A stretch of 64,000 nucleotides of DNA, taken from Macrotrachela quadricornifera. Lineage: Eukaryota; Rotifera; Eurotatoria; Philodinida; Philodinidae. Where the stretch lies: positions 1 to 64,000 of the forward strand of contig JAJEKB010000790.1 of the NCBI GenBank assembly GCA_022393335.1. Direction: 5' to 3'. Each line of letters starts with the position of its first letter. The first letter of the stretch is position 1. A model generated the notes under the pieces. It was given only the letters and a program-made list of their open reading frames with translations. It did no database searches and had not been told where the DNA came from. The translations under genes and the position numbers were made by a program. Positions 1 to 11,055 of this stretch are shown one piece after another.

Positions 1-1551
1 TATCTTAAATCAAGTGTTTCTAATTGTTTAAGTTCACATAAATCTTCAGATAAATTTGATAATTTATTATAAGATAAATTCAATGTTAATAATGATTGAC
101 TTTGTGATAATTCTTTTTCAATAGTATTTATTTCATTATGACTTAGAATTAATTTTTTTAATGTTAATAAATAAGCAAAAATTTTTGAAAGTAAAGTTAA
201 TTTATTATATGATAAATTTAATATTTCTAATTGTTTCATTTTAATAAAATATTCTGGTATAATATGTATACGATTATGTGATATATCAAGTATTTTTAAT
301 TGTTGTATTGTACATATTGATTCTGGTATATCAAAAAATGAATTATTTGATAAATATAATTCAGTAAGATTAAATAACATATGTTCATTTGGTATAGAAT
401 TTATTTTTGTTCGATTTAAATCTAATATATATAAATTTTCAAGTTCAAATATAACTTGTGGTATATGTTCTGAACGAATTTTTCCTTCATCAATTAATTG
501 TAACATATAATTATCAAGTAATTTATAAAATGTTTTATAATTTAATTTTAATTCATATAATTGACGACATTCAACTAATGTTTCAGGTAAATTATCTATT
601 GGATTACCTGTTAAATCAATTGTTTCAATTTTATCACAAAAACCAATTTCAGGTGGAAGACAATCAAGATTCATATGAGATAAACGAAGATGTCGAAGAT
701 CAGTTAAATTACCTAGAAAAGAAAGAATATATTTATTTTTTTTATTTGAAAAATTTCTTTATCTTACCAATATCACCAACAATATAACCAACTTTATTTC
801 GACTTAAATCAAGTGTTTGAAGACTAATTATATTCCAAACAATAACAGGAATATGTTTTAATCCACATTCAGATAAAATTAATATTTGAAGATTTTTTAA
901 ATAATTAAATTCACGTGGTAAACATGAATAATCATCATGACCATTTATAACAATTAATGGATTATGTGATATATCAAGATATTCAAGATTAATTAATGAA
1001 CTTATTGATGGTGGTAAACCTGATAGATTATTATGTGATAAAATTAATCGACGAAGAGTAACAACTAGGAAAAATTAATAATATAGAAATAAGATAATAT
1101 TATTAGTAAACTTACGTTCAAAAATATCTGCTGGAACAATAGAAAGTCCTCTTGCACTTAAATCTTGTTTTTCAGGAGTATTTGGTTCTAATAATAATTT
1201 TCTTTCAATTTCACTAATACTAACTGAACTTTTTTTTCTTTTTGAACTTCGTTTTCGAACTATTGGTGGTGATGCTGATGATTTTAAACTAGTTCGTTGT
1301 TTTCTTGATATATTTGATGTTGGAGATACTGCTGTAGTTGATCGATTACTTGTTGAACTTTCTGAACGTTTTGTTGGATTTGTTTCTCGAGTACTTCGTC
1401 TTGATGTTTGTGATGATGATTTTTCTCGTTTAGCATCTTCTTCATGTACAGTAATATTCGGTGGTGTTCGATGTGATCGAGACGAAGATTGACTTTTAGT
1501 TCGTTGTTGTTCACCTAGAGACGAATTTGCTCGATGATCGCTGCTAGCCAT
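1..1551 (-). CDS. Leucine-rich-repeat protein, 5' part (runs off the left edge)
   Basis: Three exons are visible: 1116-1551, 768-1064 and 1-712, the last open at the window edge. Introns are GT..AG (1065-1115 and 713-767) and phases agree. The first ~120 residues are Ser/Arg/Thr/Lys-rich and low complexity. From about residue 130 the protein becomes a run of ~23-residue leucine-rich repeats (for example LRRLILSHNNLSGLPPSI and LEILNLSYNKLTLL), at least eleven of them, of the SHOC2/LRRC40-like intracellular type. No signal peptide is seen at the chosen Met 1551, so a cytoplasmic scaffold or protein-binding role is likely, but the partner is unknown. LRRs alone do not define the orthologue and the C-terminus is outside the window. 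The start lies 284 bp from the divergent gene that begins at 1836. Confidence 0.85.
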
Positions 1552-1835
1552 AATTGTGTATGTTTGATTGAAGAAATAAAGAAAGAAATAATGTTGTCGG
1601 AGTAGTTATTTTCTGTTCTTTCACTTATTTGCTCGGCAACACCTTCTTTGAAAGAATCAATTTCATTTCAGTTATTTTACATCCGTTCAAGCTCATTTTT
1701 TCTTTCTCTTTCTATACATTAAAAAAAAAAGTAAATAGTTGTAAATGTAGAATGTAATCATGATTTCAAAATATAATATAAGATATATATTTATTATTGT
1801 TAACTTGACATAAAATTGTAGATATTTATTGAATT
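1552..1835. promoter_or_regulatory. Divergent intergenic region between the LRR gene and tandem gene A
   Basis: These 284 bp separate two divergent start codons, so both promoters should lie here. It contains pyrimidine-rich TTTCTTT tracts near 1697-1714 and an AG acceptor-like site at 1820-1821, 14 nt before the gene A start. No specific promoter element was recognised. Confidence 0.4.
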
Positions 1836-2653
1836 ATGAGTACAATCTTGAATGCACCTTGTCGTTGGTTACTTGGTAGTACTAATGCAGAAAATGAGAT
1901 TCGAGAAATTTTCTTTCTTCATTGGGAGAAACTAAAACATCAATGGATAGTAATGGTTAACAATATTAATGCGTGGCGTGATAAATTCATTGATGATACT
2001 AATAAATATGCAAATGAGCAGATTCGTATTTTAACTGATGATTATGAGCGTCAGCGACTTAGTCTTAATGAAAAATGTGAAGAAAATCTTGACACAACAC
2101 GTGCTTATTGTACCGTACAAAATATCGACCTATTTAATGAACTTCGTAATGCATGTCAGTTACTAACAGTTCAAATGGCACAGCTTGAGTCTATCACTGG
2201 CACTATGAATGGCTATAGAGTGATAACTATACAAGAACAAATAGAGAGAAAGAAAAAGGATGAGTCTACTTCATCTGAACATGAAAATAACAAATCTGAA
2301 GAGAAGCTGATAATTGAACAAACTAATAATATACAGAACTATCAATATGTGAAAAAAGAGTTGTCTGTAATGGTAGCATCGTCAATTTCGAAAGAAATAA
2401 AGTGAGTTTATATATTTAGTTTATTTAATTTTTATATTATCCTTAATCTTCTCTGGAAAGTCCACATTCATTGATGATCAAATTTTCAAATGATGATAAT
2501 CAGTCAATTGACAATAACAGGAATTCACAAGCATTCGTCATAAATAGTGAAGATTCAATGAGTAAATGTCCTGTATGTGCTATGATATATCCATTGAGTA
2601 TGGCACATGATGATCGCAATAAGCATATCAACGAACATTATACAGATAATTGA
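1836..2653 (+). CDS. Tandem family gene A: coiled-coil protein with C-terminal UBZ1-like zinc finger
   Basis: Exons are 1836-2401 and 2461-2653 (GT..AG intron 2402-2460), giving 252 aa. The N-terminal ~120 residues are helical and charged (NEIREIFFLHWEKLKHQW, KYANEQIRILTDDYERQRL) and look like a coiled coil. A Lys/Glu/Ser-rich linker follows. The C-terminus holds one finger, CPVC..IYP..HINEH, a C-x2-C...H-x3-H pattern resembling the UBZ1-type finger of the autophagy receptors TAX1BP1 and CALCOCO2/NDP52, with the IYP/IFP triplet after the second Cys. The family is not otherwise recognised. Ubiquitin binding is inference from the finger only. It is the most diverged intact copy of an array of three genes plus one pseudogene on the same strand. 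Confidence 0.8.
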
Positions 2654-3036
2654 GAAAAATAGAAATTTACCATTGTAAACTTGATATCATTGTTTATAAT
2701 ATATTGTTTTCTTTTTATTAACAATAAAGATTGAATTTGATTTTTCATACAATAATTTTATATTTTTTGATAAATGCAAAAATAAATAAAATTTTTCTAC
2801 ATAATCAGACTTCTTATTGTTTGAATAGAATTTTTTGGTTATAATCATATTTTCTCTATTAAATCGGAAAAAAATAACTGTTTTATATACGGATTATTCA
2901 ATTAAAAATAATTTCAGTCAATTGAAAAATACATAAGTTTTTACGCATTTATTCAAATAATGTGATTAATCGAAATGACATGAATATTTCTGATTTTCCA
3001 TAATGAAAAAAAGAATATCAAAATCTTCAATTTGAA
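2654..3036. other. AT-rich spacer after gene A
   Basis: No gene is seen. The stretch at about 2803-2835 (CAGACTTCTTATTGTTTGAAT) resembles 6458-6485 downstream of gene B, so it looks like the downstream flank of the duplicated unit. An AATAAA-like polyadenylation signal lies near 2724. Confidence 0.4.
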
Positions 3037-4115
3037 ATACTTGTTCATGATATTTTAGAATTATTTGACCATGGTGAACTATGTAATCGAGGTAAGAAAG
3101 AAAATACAATTTGAGAGACATTCTATCAATATTGGAAGAAAATGAGAAATCAAGTGATAATGATCACTAATGATATCAATAGTTAGTGTCGTAAATATAT
3201 TTCAGAAATCGATAAGAATGTTGATCAAAATATTTTGATCGAGGAAAATGAACAAACAAAAATAGACAACATACCATCTCAATAAAACAAGCCGTATCAA
3301 TCAATACTCTGTATAGTCAATACAATAGTAAACGTATTAGTACATCTGATCTTCTGAGCGATTTATCCTTTGTCATGGCAAAAAAAAAACATAAAGGATC
3401 ATTATTATGTTGTGATTCAAGATCATCAACCTACTCATCTTATTATTGTAATTATATTCAATTTATTTCTTGTTCAAAGAATACATAATTTTCTTCAAGA
3501 TACAAGTTGTGAATTTCATAAAAGAATAAATATAATTCACATCAGTTGAATACTATCTCTGCGTTCTACATATTTGACTTTCGATATTTTTATTTCAATA
3601 TGTTTACTTCTCGACATATTTATCTTTTGATTTCTTTTTAAATTCGAGATTTTAATTTATCGACCAAAGTTCAGATAATTATTAATCTTGAAAATCGCCA
3701 ATAATGGCATGAAGTATGTCGAAATGATTATTACAGAAAGTTAAACAATGAAGAAGAAGAAGAAAACATCTATAATGAATCAAAACCTCAGAGCAAACGA
3801 TAATATACATATAAATGTAAGTTTGTGTCTTAGTGCACTATTAGCAACTTAAAATTGAGCAAAGTCAATGTATGACTCAAATATTTCCTCATCGTGTAAA
3901 TTTTTAACCATTGTAGTCGTCAATTGTCGAAGATTGAAACTCTTTATAATGATGATTTGCAGACAAATACGAATGATAATCAGATATTCATGATATAAAA
4001 GATCATAGTCTGACTAATAAACACACTATATGGATTCTGAAATATTTGTTAAGCATGAATCATTATGGTTGATTATTATCTGCATGTCAATGAATATTAT
4101 AAAAATAATAACAAT
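3037..4115 (+). pseudogene. Decayed fourth copy of the coiled-coil/UBZ tandem family
   Basis: Between genes A and B the plus strand keeps a recognisable but broken family copy. Around 3085-3240 it reads, with in-frame stops after KENTI and DINS, a segment whose FYQYWKKMRNQVIMITNDIN matches gene B's FYEHWKNMKNQMDKV and continues into RKYISEIDKN. Near 4085-4113 a remnant of the finger's last helix reads LHVNEYYKN where intact copies have HVNEHM. Both Cys of the finger are lost. No intact open frame bridges the two ends and the start codon context is not preserved. It is a dead or dying paralogue, placed by its homology to the flanking intact copies. Confidence 0.65.
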
Positions 4116-4909
4116 TAAAAGAATGTAATACAAGTTCAGCTAACGATTTTTAATCTTTCATGTCTTCTTTTTGACAATATTGAGTTTTTCGTCATTCTTT
4201 CAACAATGTTACTTTAGAGTAAGATCATAAAACTAAATGTTCTCTATGCCATCATTTCACTTTCATTTCATTAATCTCTAATTAATAAACAATACTCATG
4301 CGTACACGTTAACCTTGTAATTCGGCGTTAACATTTCAATGTCATATCATTACTTTATTCACGTGTTTGACATTGTATACTGTTATTGTGATCGAGTCAT
4401 TATTTGTCAAATATTCTGGATGTTTTATCGAATATGTTTTTTTTTTGGGGAGGGGGAGGGCTAGTTTATGTTAATGTTTGCAAAAACTTGTTTTTATTAA
4501 GTGTTTTTTACATTAACAGTTATATTCGATAGTATTTGATACGATTGAAAAATGACTAACTTTACATTACTTGTCGTTAGTCTTGAAAATATGTATGTAT
4601 ACCCTGAAGAAATAACAAAAACACAACATGTTGTCGAATAGACAGTTCTGTTCTTCCGACGCTTTTACATATTGACTCATATGAATAAATAAGTCGAATT
4701 TCGTCGTGTTATTCTTTTTTTATATTCTTTCTTGATTAGGTGTTTTTTTTCTTTCTTTATATTGAAGATAAGCACATGTGAATAAAGAATACATGTGTTA
4801 AAAAATGCGTTTAGGGAGTAAGAAGAGATTTATTACACATTGCTTTTTTTCAAAATTATACCTTATCCAAAATCAAGCTGTTTATGGTATTGTAGATTTT
4901 TATTAAACT
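4116..4909. other. Spacer upstream of gene B
   Basis: No supportable coding frame. It contains an unusual G-rich stretch in AT-rich DNA at 4447-4460 (GGGGAGGGGGAGGG, preceded by a T tract), and an AG acceptor-like site at 4894-4895, 14 nt before the gene B start, followed by ATTTTTATTAA, which is shared with gene C. Confidence 0.4.
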
Positions 4910-5755
4910 ATGAATATTGCTTTGGCTAAGCCGTGTCGCCATGGTCATACTAGCAGTAAAGAAGAAAACGAAATTCGACAAATATTTTATGAACATTGGA
5001 AGAACATGAAGAATCAAATGGATAAAGTAATCAGAAAAATTGAGAACTGGCGTCTACAAGCTACTGAAGAAATTAATGCCTACGCGAATGAGCAAATTCA
5101 TATTCTCAAGCAGGATTGTAACTATCAACGAGATATTTTTGATAAACAACGTGAAGAAAATCTTGAAACAGCAAAGCTTTATCATAAGTCAAAACAAATG
5201 GATCCATTTTACGACTTATACAATGCATGTCGATTGTTGAAGTATCAGGTGTCACAGCTTGAAACTGTTCAAGTTCAAACAGTACGTCCCAAAGTAATAC
5301 CTATAGAGAAGCATATAGGACAAAAACAGGAAGATAATACAAGCACATATGCACTTGAATTTGAAAACCATCAAAGAAAACCGATAATAGAAGACGGTAA
5401 CGTCACGAGAGAAAATGGAGATAGTAGTATAGGAAGGTCATCTTCCAAACCAATATTGTCAATTTCAAATGGAATACAGTAAATTTCTATATATATACAT
5501 TTATATAATATTTGCATTTGCATTTTTTTATTCTCCAGAGAACAACCACTGACTACTTCCTCTTCAAATATCGCCGATTGCCCGGTTGATAACAATGAAA
5601 ACTCAGAAATTCATGTCACAAATAACGACGAGTTAAACAATAAATGTCCTATATGTTTAATGATATTTCCATCAAGTATGAAACTTAGTGATCGTCATCA
5701 ACATGTCAATGAACATATGATAGATGATCAAGATACTGATAATATGATACTGTAG
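4910..5755 (+). CDS. Tandem family gene B: coiled-coil protein with C-terminal UBZ1-like zinc finger
   Basis: Exons are 4910-5478 and 5539-5755 with a GT..AG intron, giving 261 aa. Without splicing the first exon stops just past the donor and loses the finger. Residues ~20-125 form a charged helical region (ENEIRQIFYEHWKNMKNQ, AYANEQIHILKQDC, NLETAKLYHKSKQMDPFYDL). This is followed by a polar linker and the finger CPICLMIFPSS...HVNEHM near the C-terminus, a C-x2-C...H-x3-H pattern close to the CALCOCO2/TAX1BP1 UBZ1 finger. The finger and tail are nearly identical to those of gene C, whereas the first exon is much more diverged. No signal peptide or membrane segment is seen. Cytosolic adaptor function is plausible but unproven. 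Confidence 0.82.
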
Positions 5756-6430
5756 TATAGATTTCAATCTTCTAACCATCTTTTTTATTGCTAGAACGGC
5801 CAAGCTAGTATCACTTTTCATTTTAATAATTGTTCGATTCAAAATGAACTTGTTATATTATGTGTGATCTCATGCACAAATATATAATATTATTTTTTAT
5901 AAATGTAATAATTTATTTTATCGGAACAGATTATTTGTAGATTGTTTCATTTCAATTTTTAACATATTTGTGATATAAACAGTCAGCAAGATGAATATGA
6001 CTTGTATCGAGGTGTGCATTATGTTGTCATTGTTAATGATTTAGGTGATTTTAAAATATTGATCCTTTCAACCGTTCTATCAACAGCGGAATTTACAATA
6101 TTGATAATAAATACAAACACAAGTTATCTATTAGTCATATGTGCATAAACAATAGTAAATAATACTGCAAATAAGAAGAATTGAATCATCAATATGCGTG
6201 AGATAAGTATTCACTTGCGTGTCGCAAAACTGTGTAATGTTTGTTATTCTTCCGTACTTGATCTTAATATGTTAGATTAGATACATATTAATTGTGATCT
6301 GACTGTATTTGAAAACTTTGAATCTTGAATGAGCATACGTATTGAATACTCTGTTCGTTATATTGATCACTTGTTTATACACATTTCTTCACTCGAGCGA
6401 CATTAATGCATCATATTTATGTATGATTAA
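5640..6430 (+). repeat. Segmental duplication, copy 1 (gene B finger exon and downstream flank)
   Basis: This stretch aligns collinearly with about 7786-8575. Landmarks in both copies are TAGAACGGCCAAGCTA (5793 and 7939), AAAATGAACTTGTTATATTA, AACAGTCAGCA, GCATTATGTTGTCAT and CATTCTATCAACAG-type blocks. Similarity is highest over the zinc-finger coding part and decays downstream. The noncoding portion carries no intact reading frame common to both copies. Confidence 0.75.
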
Positions 6431-7055
6431 AGTATATCAACAATATCATTCCAACTTATCAGACTCTTTTATTGTTTGAATATAATCTAGTATTAGTTGT
6501 TGTCAATTGAAATTTAGGCGATATAGAAATTGATATTTTTCGCATTAGTTTTAATTTTTGATATAATCATTGTCACTACCATATTAGTTATTTATTGTCT
6601 ATCTGTCGAATTCTTTTCTCATGTAATAAATGACGATGTTTCTTTTTTTCAATCAGCATCTTTTCATTTATGATAATTTCTAGAAAATACTTTGTTTAAT
6701 CGAAAAAAATCATTAAAGTTTCCAACGGCATCTATCACGAAGCAAACCCATTTCACAAATATTTTTAGATAATATATGTAATTGAAAAATAAAAAAAACC
6801 TACTTTCGAAAATATCACTTTTGTTCTTCTGATTATTTATTTGCCAAAGTATTTTTTTGAGTGGTTTGTTGTTATTATCAGAATTCTTTAGCATTTCTCT
6901 TTGATTCATTTCTTTTGTGACAATGTGAATAAGAAAAGAAAAAATGCCTCATATGCAAACTCTTTCGTTTCACCAGGAAACTTTCAATGATGTTTTATAT
7001 TTTGAGATTTACAACTTCAAAAGAAAATTCATTATATATTGCAGATTTTTATTAA
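6431..7055. other. Spacer upstream of gene C
   Basis: AT-rich with no supported gene. The short minus-strand frame at 6664-6909 has no recognisable domain and looks like chance. An AG acceptor-like site at 7043-7044 lies 11 nt before the gene C start, followed by the ATTTTTATTAA block shared with gene B. Confidence 0.4.
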
Positions 7056-7902
7056 ATGACAAACGACTTCACAGTTCTACCTGAACCTTGGTTACTTGTT
7101 AGTAACGAATATGTAAATGAAATCCAGAATATATTTCGTCAACATGGAACAGTTTTAAATAATGAACGCGAAACAGCAATAGACAACATAAATACATGGT
7201 GTCGTGAATGGATAAAAGATATCAAAAAGTATGCAAATGAACAAAAAAATCTTCTCGATGATTATTATAGTCGCTTCCGTCCTGTTTTTGATGAAAAGTA
7301 TAAAGAAAACATTGAAACAGCCAATGCTTATTATGATGCAAAACAGCTAGATCTTTTTAACGAATTACGTGATGCTTGTCAGTCGTTAAAATTTCAAGTA
7401 GCCATTCTTAATGAATATACATATAAAACGAAGCGACTCGAAATAAAAACAGTAGAGGAACAAATTGCGAGAAAAAATTCGAATACGACAGAAACAAATA
7501 CACGCGATGATGCTAGACGTCGAAGAAGACTTATTAAAGGTCATAATAATGAACCAGAAAATAACAATAGTGAAAATACAAGTACACCATCTAGTTCAAT
7601 AACATCGAATTCAAAACAAACAAAGTGTGTTTGTACTTTAAATGTTTCTATGTTGTAGTGGTTTCAGTATTTTTATTTTTAGTGATGTTCAATCATCCAA
7701 GACAAAACCTAAGAGAAAGGATAATCAGTCGATAGACAATGAAAAGGATTTAAAAAATCAATCGATGACTAGTGATGAATCGACCAATAAATGCCCTGTA
7801 TGTCTTATGATATTTCCATCAAGTATGAAACTTAGTGATCGTCATCAACATGTCAATGAACATATGATAGATGATCAAGATACTAATAATATAAATACAT
7901 AG
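7056..7902 (+). CDS. Tandem family gene C: coiled-coil protein with C-terminal UBZ1-like zinc finger
   Basis: Exons are 7056-7624 and 7683-7902, giving 262 aa. An alternative acceptor 15 nt upstream (after GTTTCAG) keeps the frame and would add five residues. The N-terminal half is a charged helical region (NEIQNIFRQHGTVL, KYANEQKNLLDDYYSRF, ENIETANAYYDAKQLDLFNEL). A basic stretch DARRRRRLIK and a Ser/Thr-rich linker follow. The finger CPVCLMIFPSS...HVNEHM and the tail IDDQDT match gene B almost exactly, while the start of exon 2 (DNQSIDN) matches gene A instead, so the gene looks mosaic. Function is unknown; the finger suggests ubiquitin binding as in TAX1BP1/CALCOCO2. Confidence 0.82.
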
Positions 7903-8575
7903 CATAGATCTCAATCTTCGAAACATCTTTTTTATTGCTAGAACGGCCAAGCTACTATTACTTATTATTTTAATATTTATTGGATTCAAAATGAACTTGT
8001 TATATTATGTGTGATCCCATGCACAAAAATATCATATTATTCTTTTTATAAATGTAAGAATTTGTTTTATCTGAACAGATTATTCATAGATGGTTTCATT
8101 CCAATTTTTAACATATTTGTAGTATAAACAGTCAGCAGAATGAATATGACTTGTATCGAATTGTGCATTATGTTGTCATCATCAATGATTTCAGTAGTTT
8201 CAAAATACTAATCTTTTTAACCATTCTATCAACAGTAGAACCTATAATGTTGATAATAAACATAAATATAAGCTATCTCTCGGTCACATGTATATCAGCA
8301 ATAATAAATAATATTGCATACAAGATGAGTTGAATCGTTATCAAATTAGAAACAATTATGTCTACTTGCATCTTATGAAACATTTTCATATTTCTTTTCG
8401 TCTCTCTAGTCGTCAGTTTGTTTTCCATTTACCTACAATCTTAAATTTCTATGATAGTAAATATTTATTGTGATCAAATGATATCTGATATTTGCTACTG
8501 GTGCTGTAGTTTTGGGTATTTTATGAACATACATATTTGATATTTTATCTGTTATATTGAGCAGTTATTTATGCA
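7786..8575 (+). repeat. Segmental duplication, copy 2 (gene C finger exon and downstream flank)
   Basis: Partner of the copy at about 5640-6430, in the same orientation and roughly 2.15 kb away. The coding part differs by only a few bases per hundred. The flank is visibly more diverged and has small indels. Confidence 0.75.
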
Positions 8576-10426
8576 CATTTGTTTACATCAACGGAACGCT
8601 TAGTTCATTAATGATATATGATCTTTCAGAATCATTCAGTTGTGATTATTTGTCATCAGCAATAATACTAAAAATTTTCAACTCAGGCCGAACACGCACG
8701 CTCAAAAACGGTTATTTACAAAATAACATAGAGATGTATGGACGTCATATGGAGGATTTCGTATACAGTGGATGTCTACACAAAATAAAAGTATAAGAAA
8801 CGGATTCCATATAAGGGCATAAGATAGAAATGTGGGTAGTTGAAATAATTATCATCGTAAACGACCATATACTATCAGAAATGGATGACTATTATTTAAT
8901 TATTGGAGGAAGGAGATAGAAGTGAACTATCGAGATTAGTATATTGCAGCCAGGATATTGGTACAACAGTAAATAGACAATAAAAGTATATGGAAAGAAC
9001 ATACCATAAGAAATTCGATCAAAGAATATGACATATATATTGTAAATGTGCAAATCAAGAGATGTAGAAGATAAAGTATAAATATAGTATATAGTGTAGA
9101 ATGATAAATATATATGATAGAAATTGTAGATTTGGAGATTTATAAATAAAGATTCAAACATAATATAGGAATATAAGATAATAGATAATTATATTTTTTT
9201 AATATTTTTAATTTATTTAATTCTACCGTATTTATATTTGATCATTTACATCAATATTCTCAATGAATAGTAAATATTTTTGTTTATTTTATTTCTTTAC
9301 AACCACATTGAGAAATAAATTTGTCCGACATAAGTATTATTTTAATTTAATTTCATTTAAAATCAAATTTTTTATATGGTTGTATTACGAAGGAAAACAT
9401 TAAATGGCAATGATGGCCGTAGTTTAACCATATTTGGCTAAAATATGATCATTTATTCAGCCTATATGACACATACATGACTGGAAACAATCATATGCAG
9501 AGATCACAACCATCGATCTAAGTATGTATTAGTGCTACTCTATTTGATATAATGTAAATAAAAAATATTTTAGTGCTATTTTTAAAGTTTTTAGCATATA
9601 GATAAATTGCCTGATTTATTAATAAATTTAAGTTTATCATTTATATCCGCAATATATAATCAAGTGATGAAAACTACATCAAAATTTATCTGCATAATTT
9701 TGTTCATAATTTTTATATAAAATAATTTTATTTACTCCATCTCTAAACTCTCGCTCAAAATGTTTAACCTTTAAAAAAGAAAAACTTTGTTGCAACATCT
9801 AAAACATGATGTTTTGTCAATTTCAAAACTTGTTAAAAACGTCATTTATGATAGTAATCAAGCAAATTTCTATATCTATCACTAAATATCGTGGTACTTA
9901 AACATTTCTTTCTAGTGAAGATATTTGATACATATATTTAGTGTATAAGAAGTTAAGTATGTATTAATAGAATAATACACCGAATCGTTTGAATTAAAGA
10001 GAATAATGAGTTATTCGTAGTTTACTGCAATCGTTTTTACACTCTATAAGAAGGAAAAATATAAAAGGGTTGAAAACAAGAGTAAAACATATCCTTTTTT
10101 CTTTTTTTAGAGATCATGTATATAAAATACTTTTTTAAGTACATAGAGATTTGTTCATAGTCAGAATCATGTAGTTTAACATTGTCTTCCAATCTTGCAT
10201 GTTACATTGCTTGCTTATTAAAATATATTACTATTTATCATAAAACTCATGATCTATCAATTGATATGAATAATTAGAAGATTTATTCTCTATCTATTGA
10301 TTTTCTTACTATTTATAGTTAACTTTAGAAAAATATTAATATCAAAGAAAATTTCTCTTGAAATATATATATATATTTTTCTTATGCAATGAATATATTT
10401 ATATTCATGAAATTTTTATTTCATTA
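8576..10426. other. Gene-poor stretch after the tandem array
   Basis: No gene could be supported. The plus frame 8557-8796 and the minus frame 8892-9161 have no recognisable domains and lack coding character. The DNA is AT-rich with purine-rich patches around 8880-9180. Confidence 0.35.
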
Positions 10427-11055
10427 TTAGCAAGTTGCTCGTGTTACTTGTTGAGGAAATTGTCCCATAAAATTTCCGGCTGGTGAATAGTTTGCAACAA
10501 TATAAACTTTACGTTTATCGTGACTGAAACCAATACCAACACCAAGATCAGTTGATCCTTTCCAAACAACTTGTGTAAAATGACCAGTTTTTCCAGAGAA
10601 ACCTGGTTGATTAAAATTATAATCTTTTATTTCATCGTACCATGATTGAGTTGCTACGCTTCCTAAAATAAGAAAACAAAAATAAAAGATAGAGAAAAAG
10701 AAAATTTTTTTCTTAACCCTTTAAAGTTGTTACTGCTGCTGAACTTCCCATCATATAAAGATTTTCTCCAATACCTTTACGTTGTGAATGTTCAAACTTA
10801 TTATTTGCTGCAAGATAGTTAGCATAATCTTGAGCTATTCGACTTAGACCAGCATCAAGTTTAAGAGGTGGTACACAATGACGAGCTCGTAACATATTAT
10901 GGTGTTGTAATGCTTCATTTTGATGTGTTAATTCAATTGATGTAAAAGCATTAACTAAAAAATTAAAATTATCTATTTTATACTTAATTAAACAACGTTT
11001 ATCTACCTGCTACCACAGCGAGTGTAATAAAAGCAAGTATTGTAGCTTGAATCAT
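10427..11055 (-). CDS. Secreted CAP/SCP-domain protein (GLIPR2/GAPR-1-like fold)
   Basis: Exons are 11007-11055, 10718-10954 and 10427-10662, giving 173 aa with matching phases. The first exon encodes a short hydrophobic signal peptide (MIQATILAFITLAVVA), so the protein is probably secreted. The mature part is essentially one CAP domain. It shows HNMLRARHCVPPLKLD at the start, the SQRKGIGENLYM segment, HFTQVVWKGSTDLGVGIG (CAP1 signature HFTQ) and VANYSPAGNFMGQFP (CAP2-like). The length is that of a minimal single-domain family member, without a Cys-rich C-terminal extension. CAP proteins are extracellular or lipid-binding proteins of varied roles; a specific role cannot be assigned here. An AG acceptor-like site lies 14 nt upstream of the start. 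The gene is isolated, with 2.5 kb and 3.8 kb gene-free flanks. Confidence 0.92.

Noticed and set aside
8151..8333. Hydrophobic 60-residue plus-strand frame in the downstream flank of gene C.
   Set aside because: The duplicated copy near 6005-6180 does not keep the frame (it has a stop), and no domain is recognisable, so it is treated as noncoding flank.
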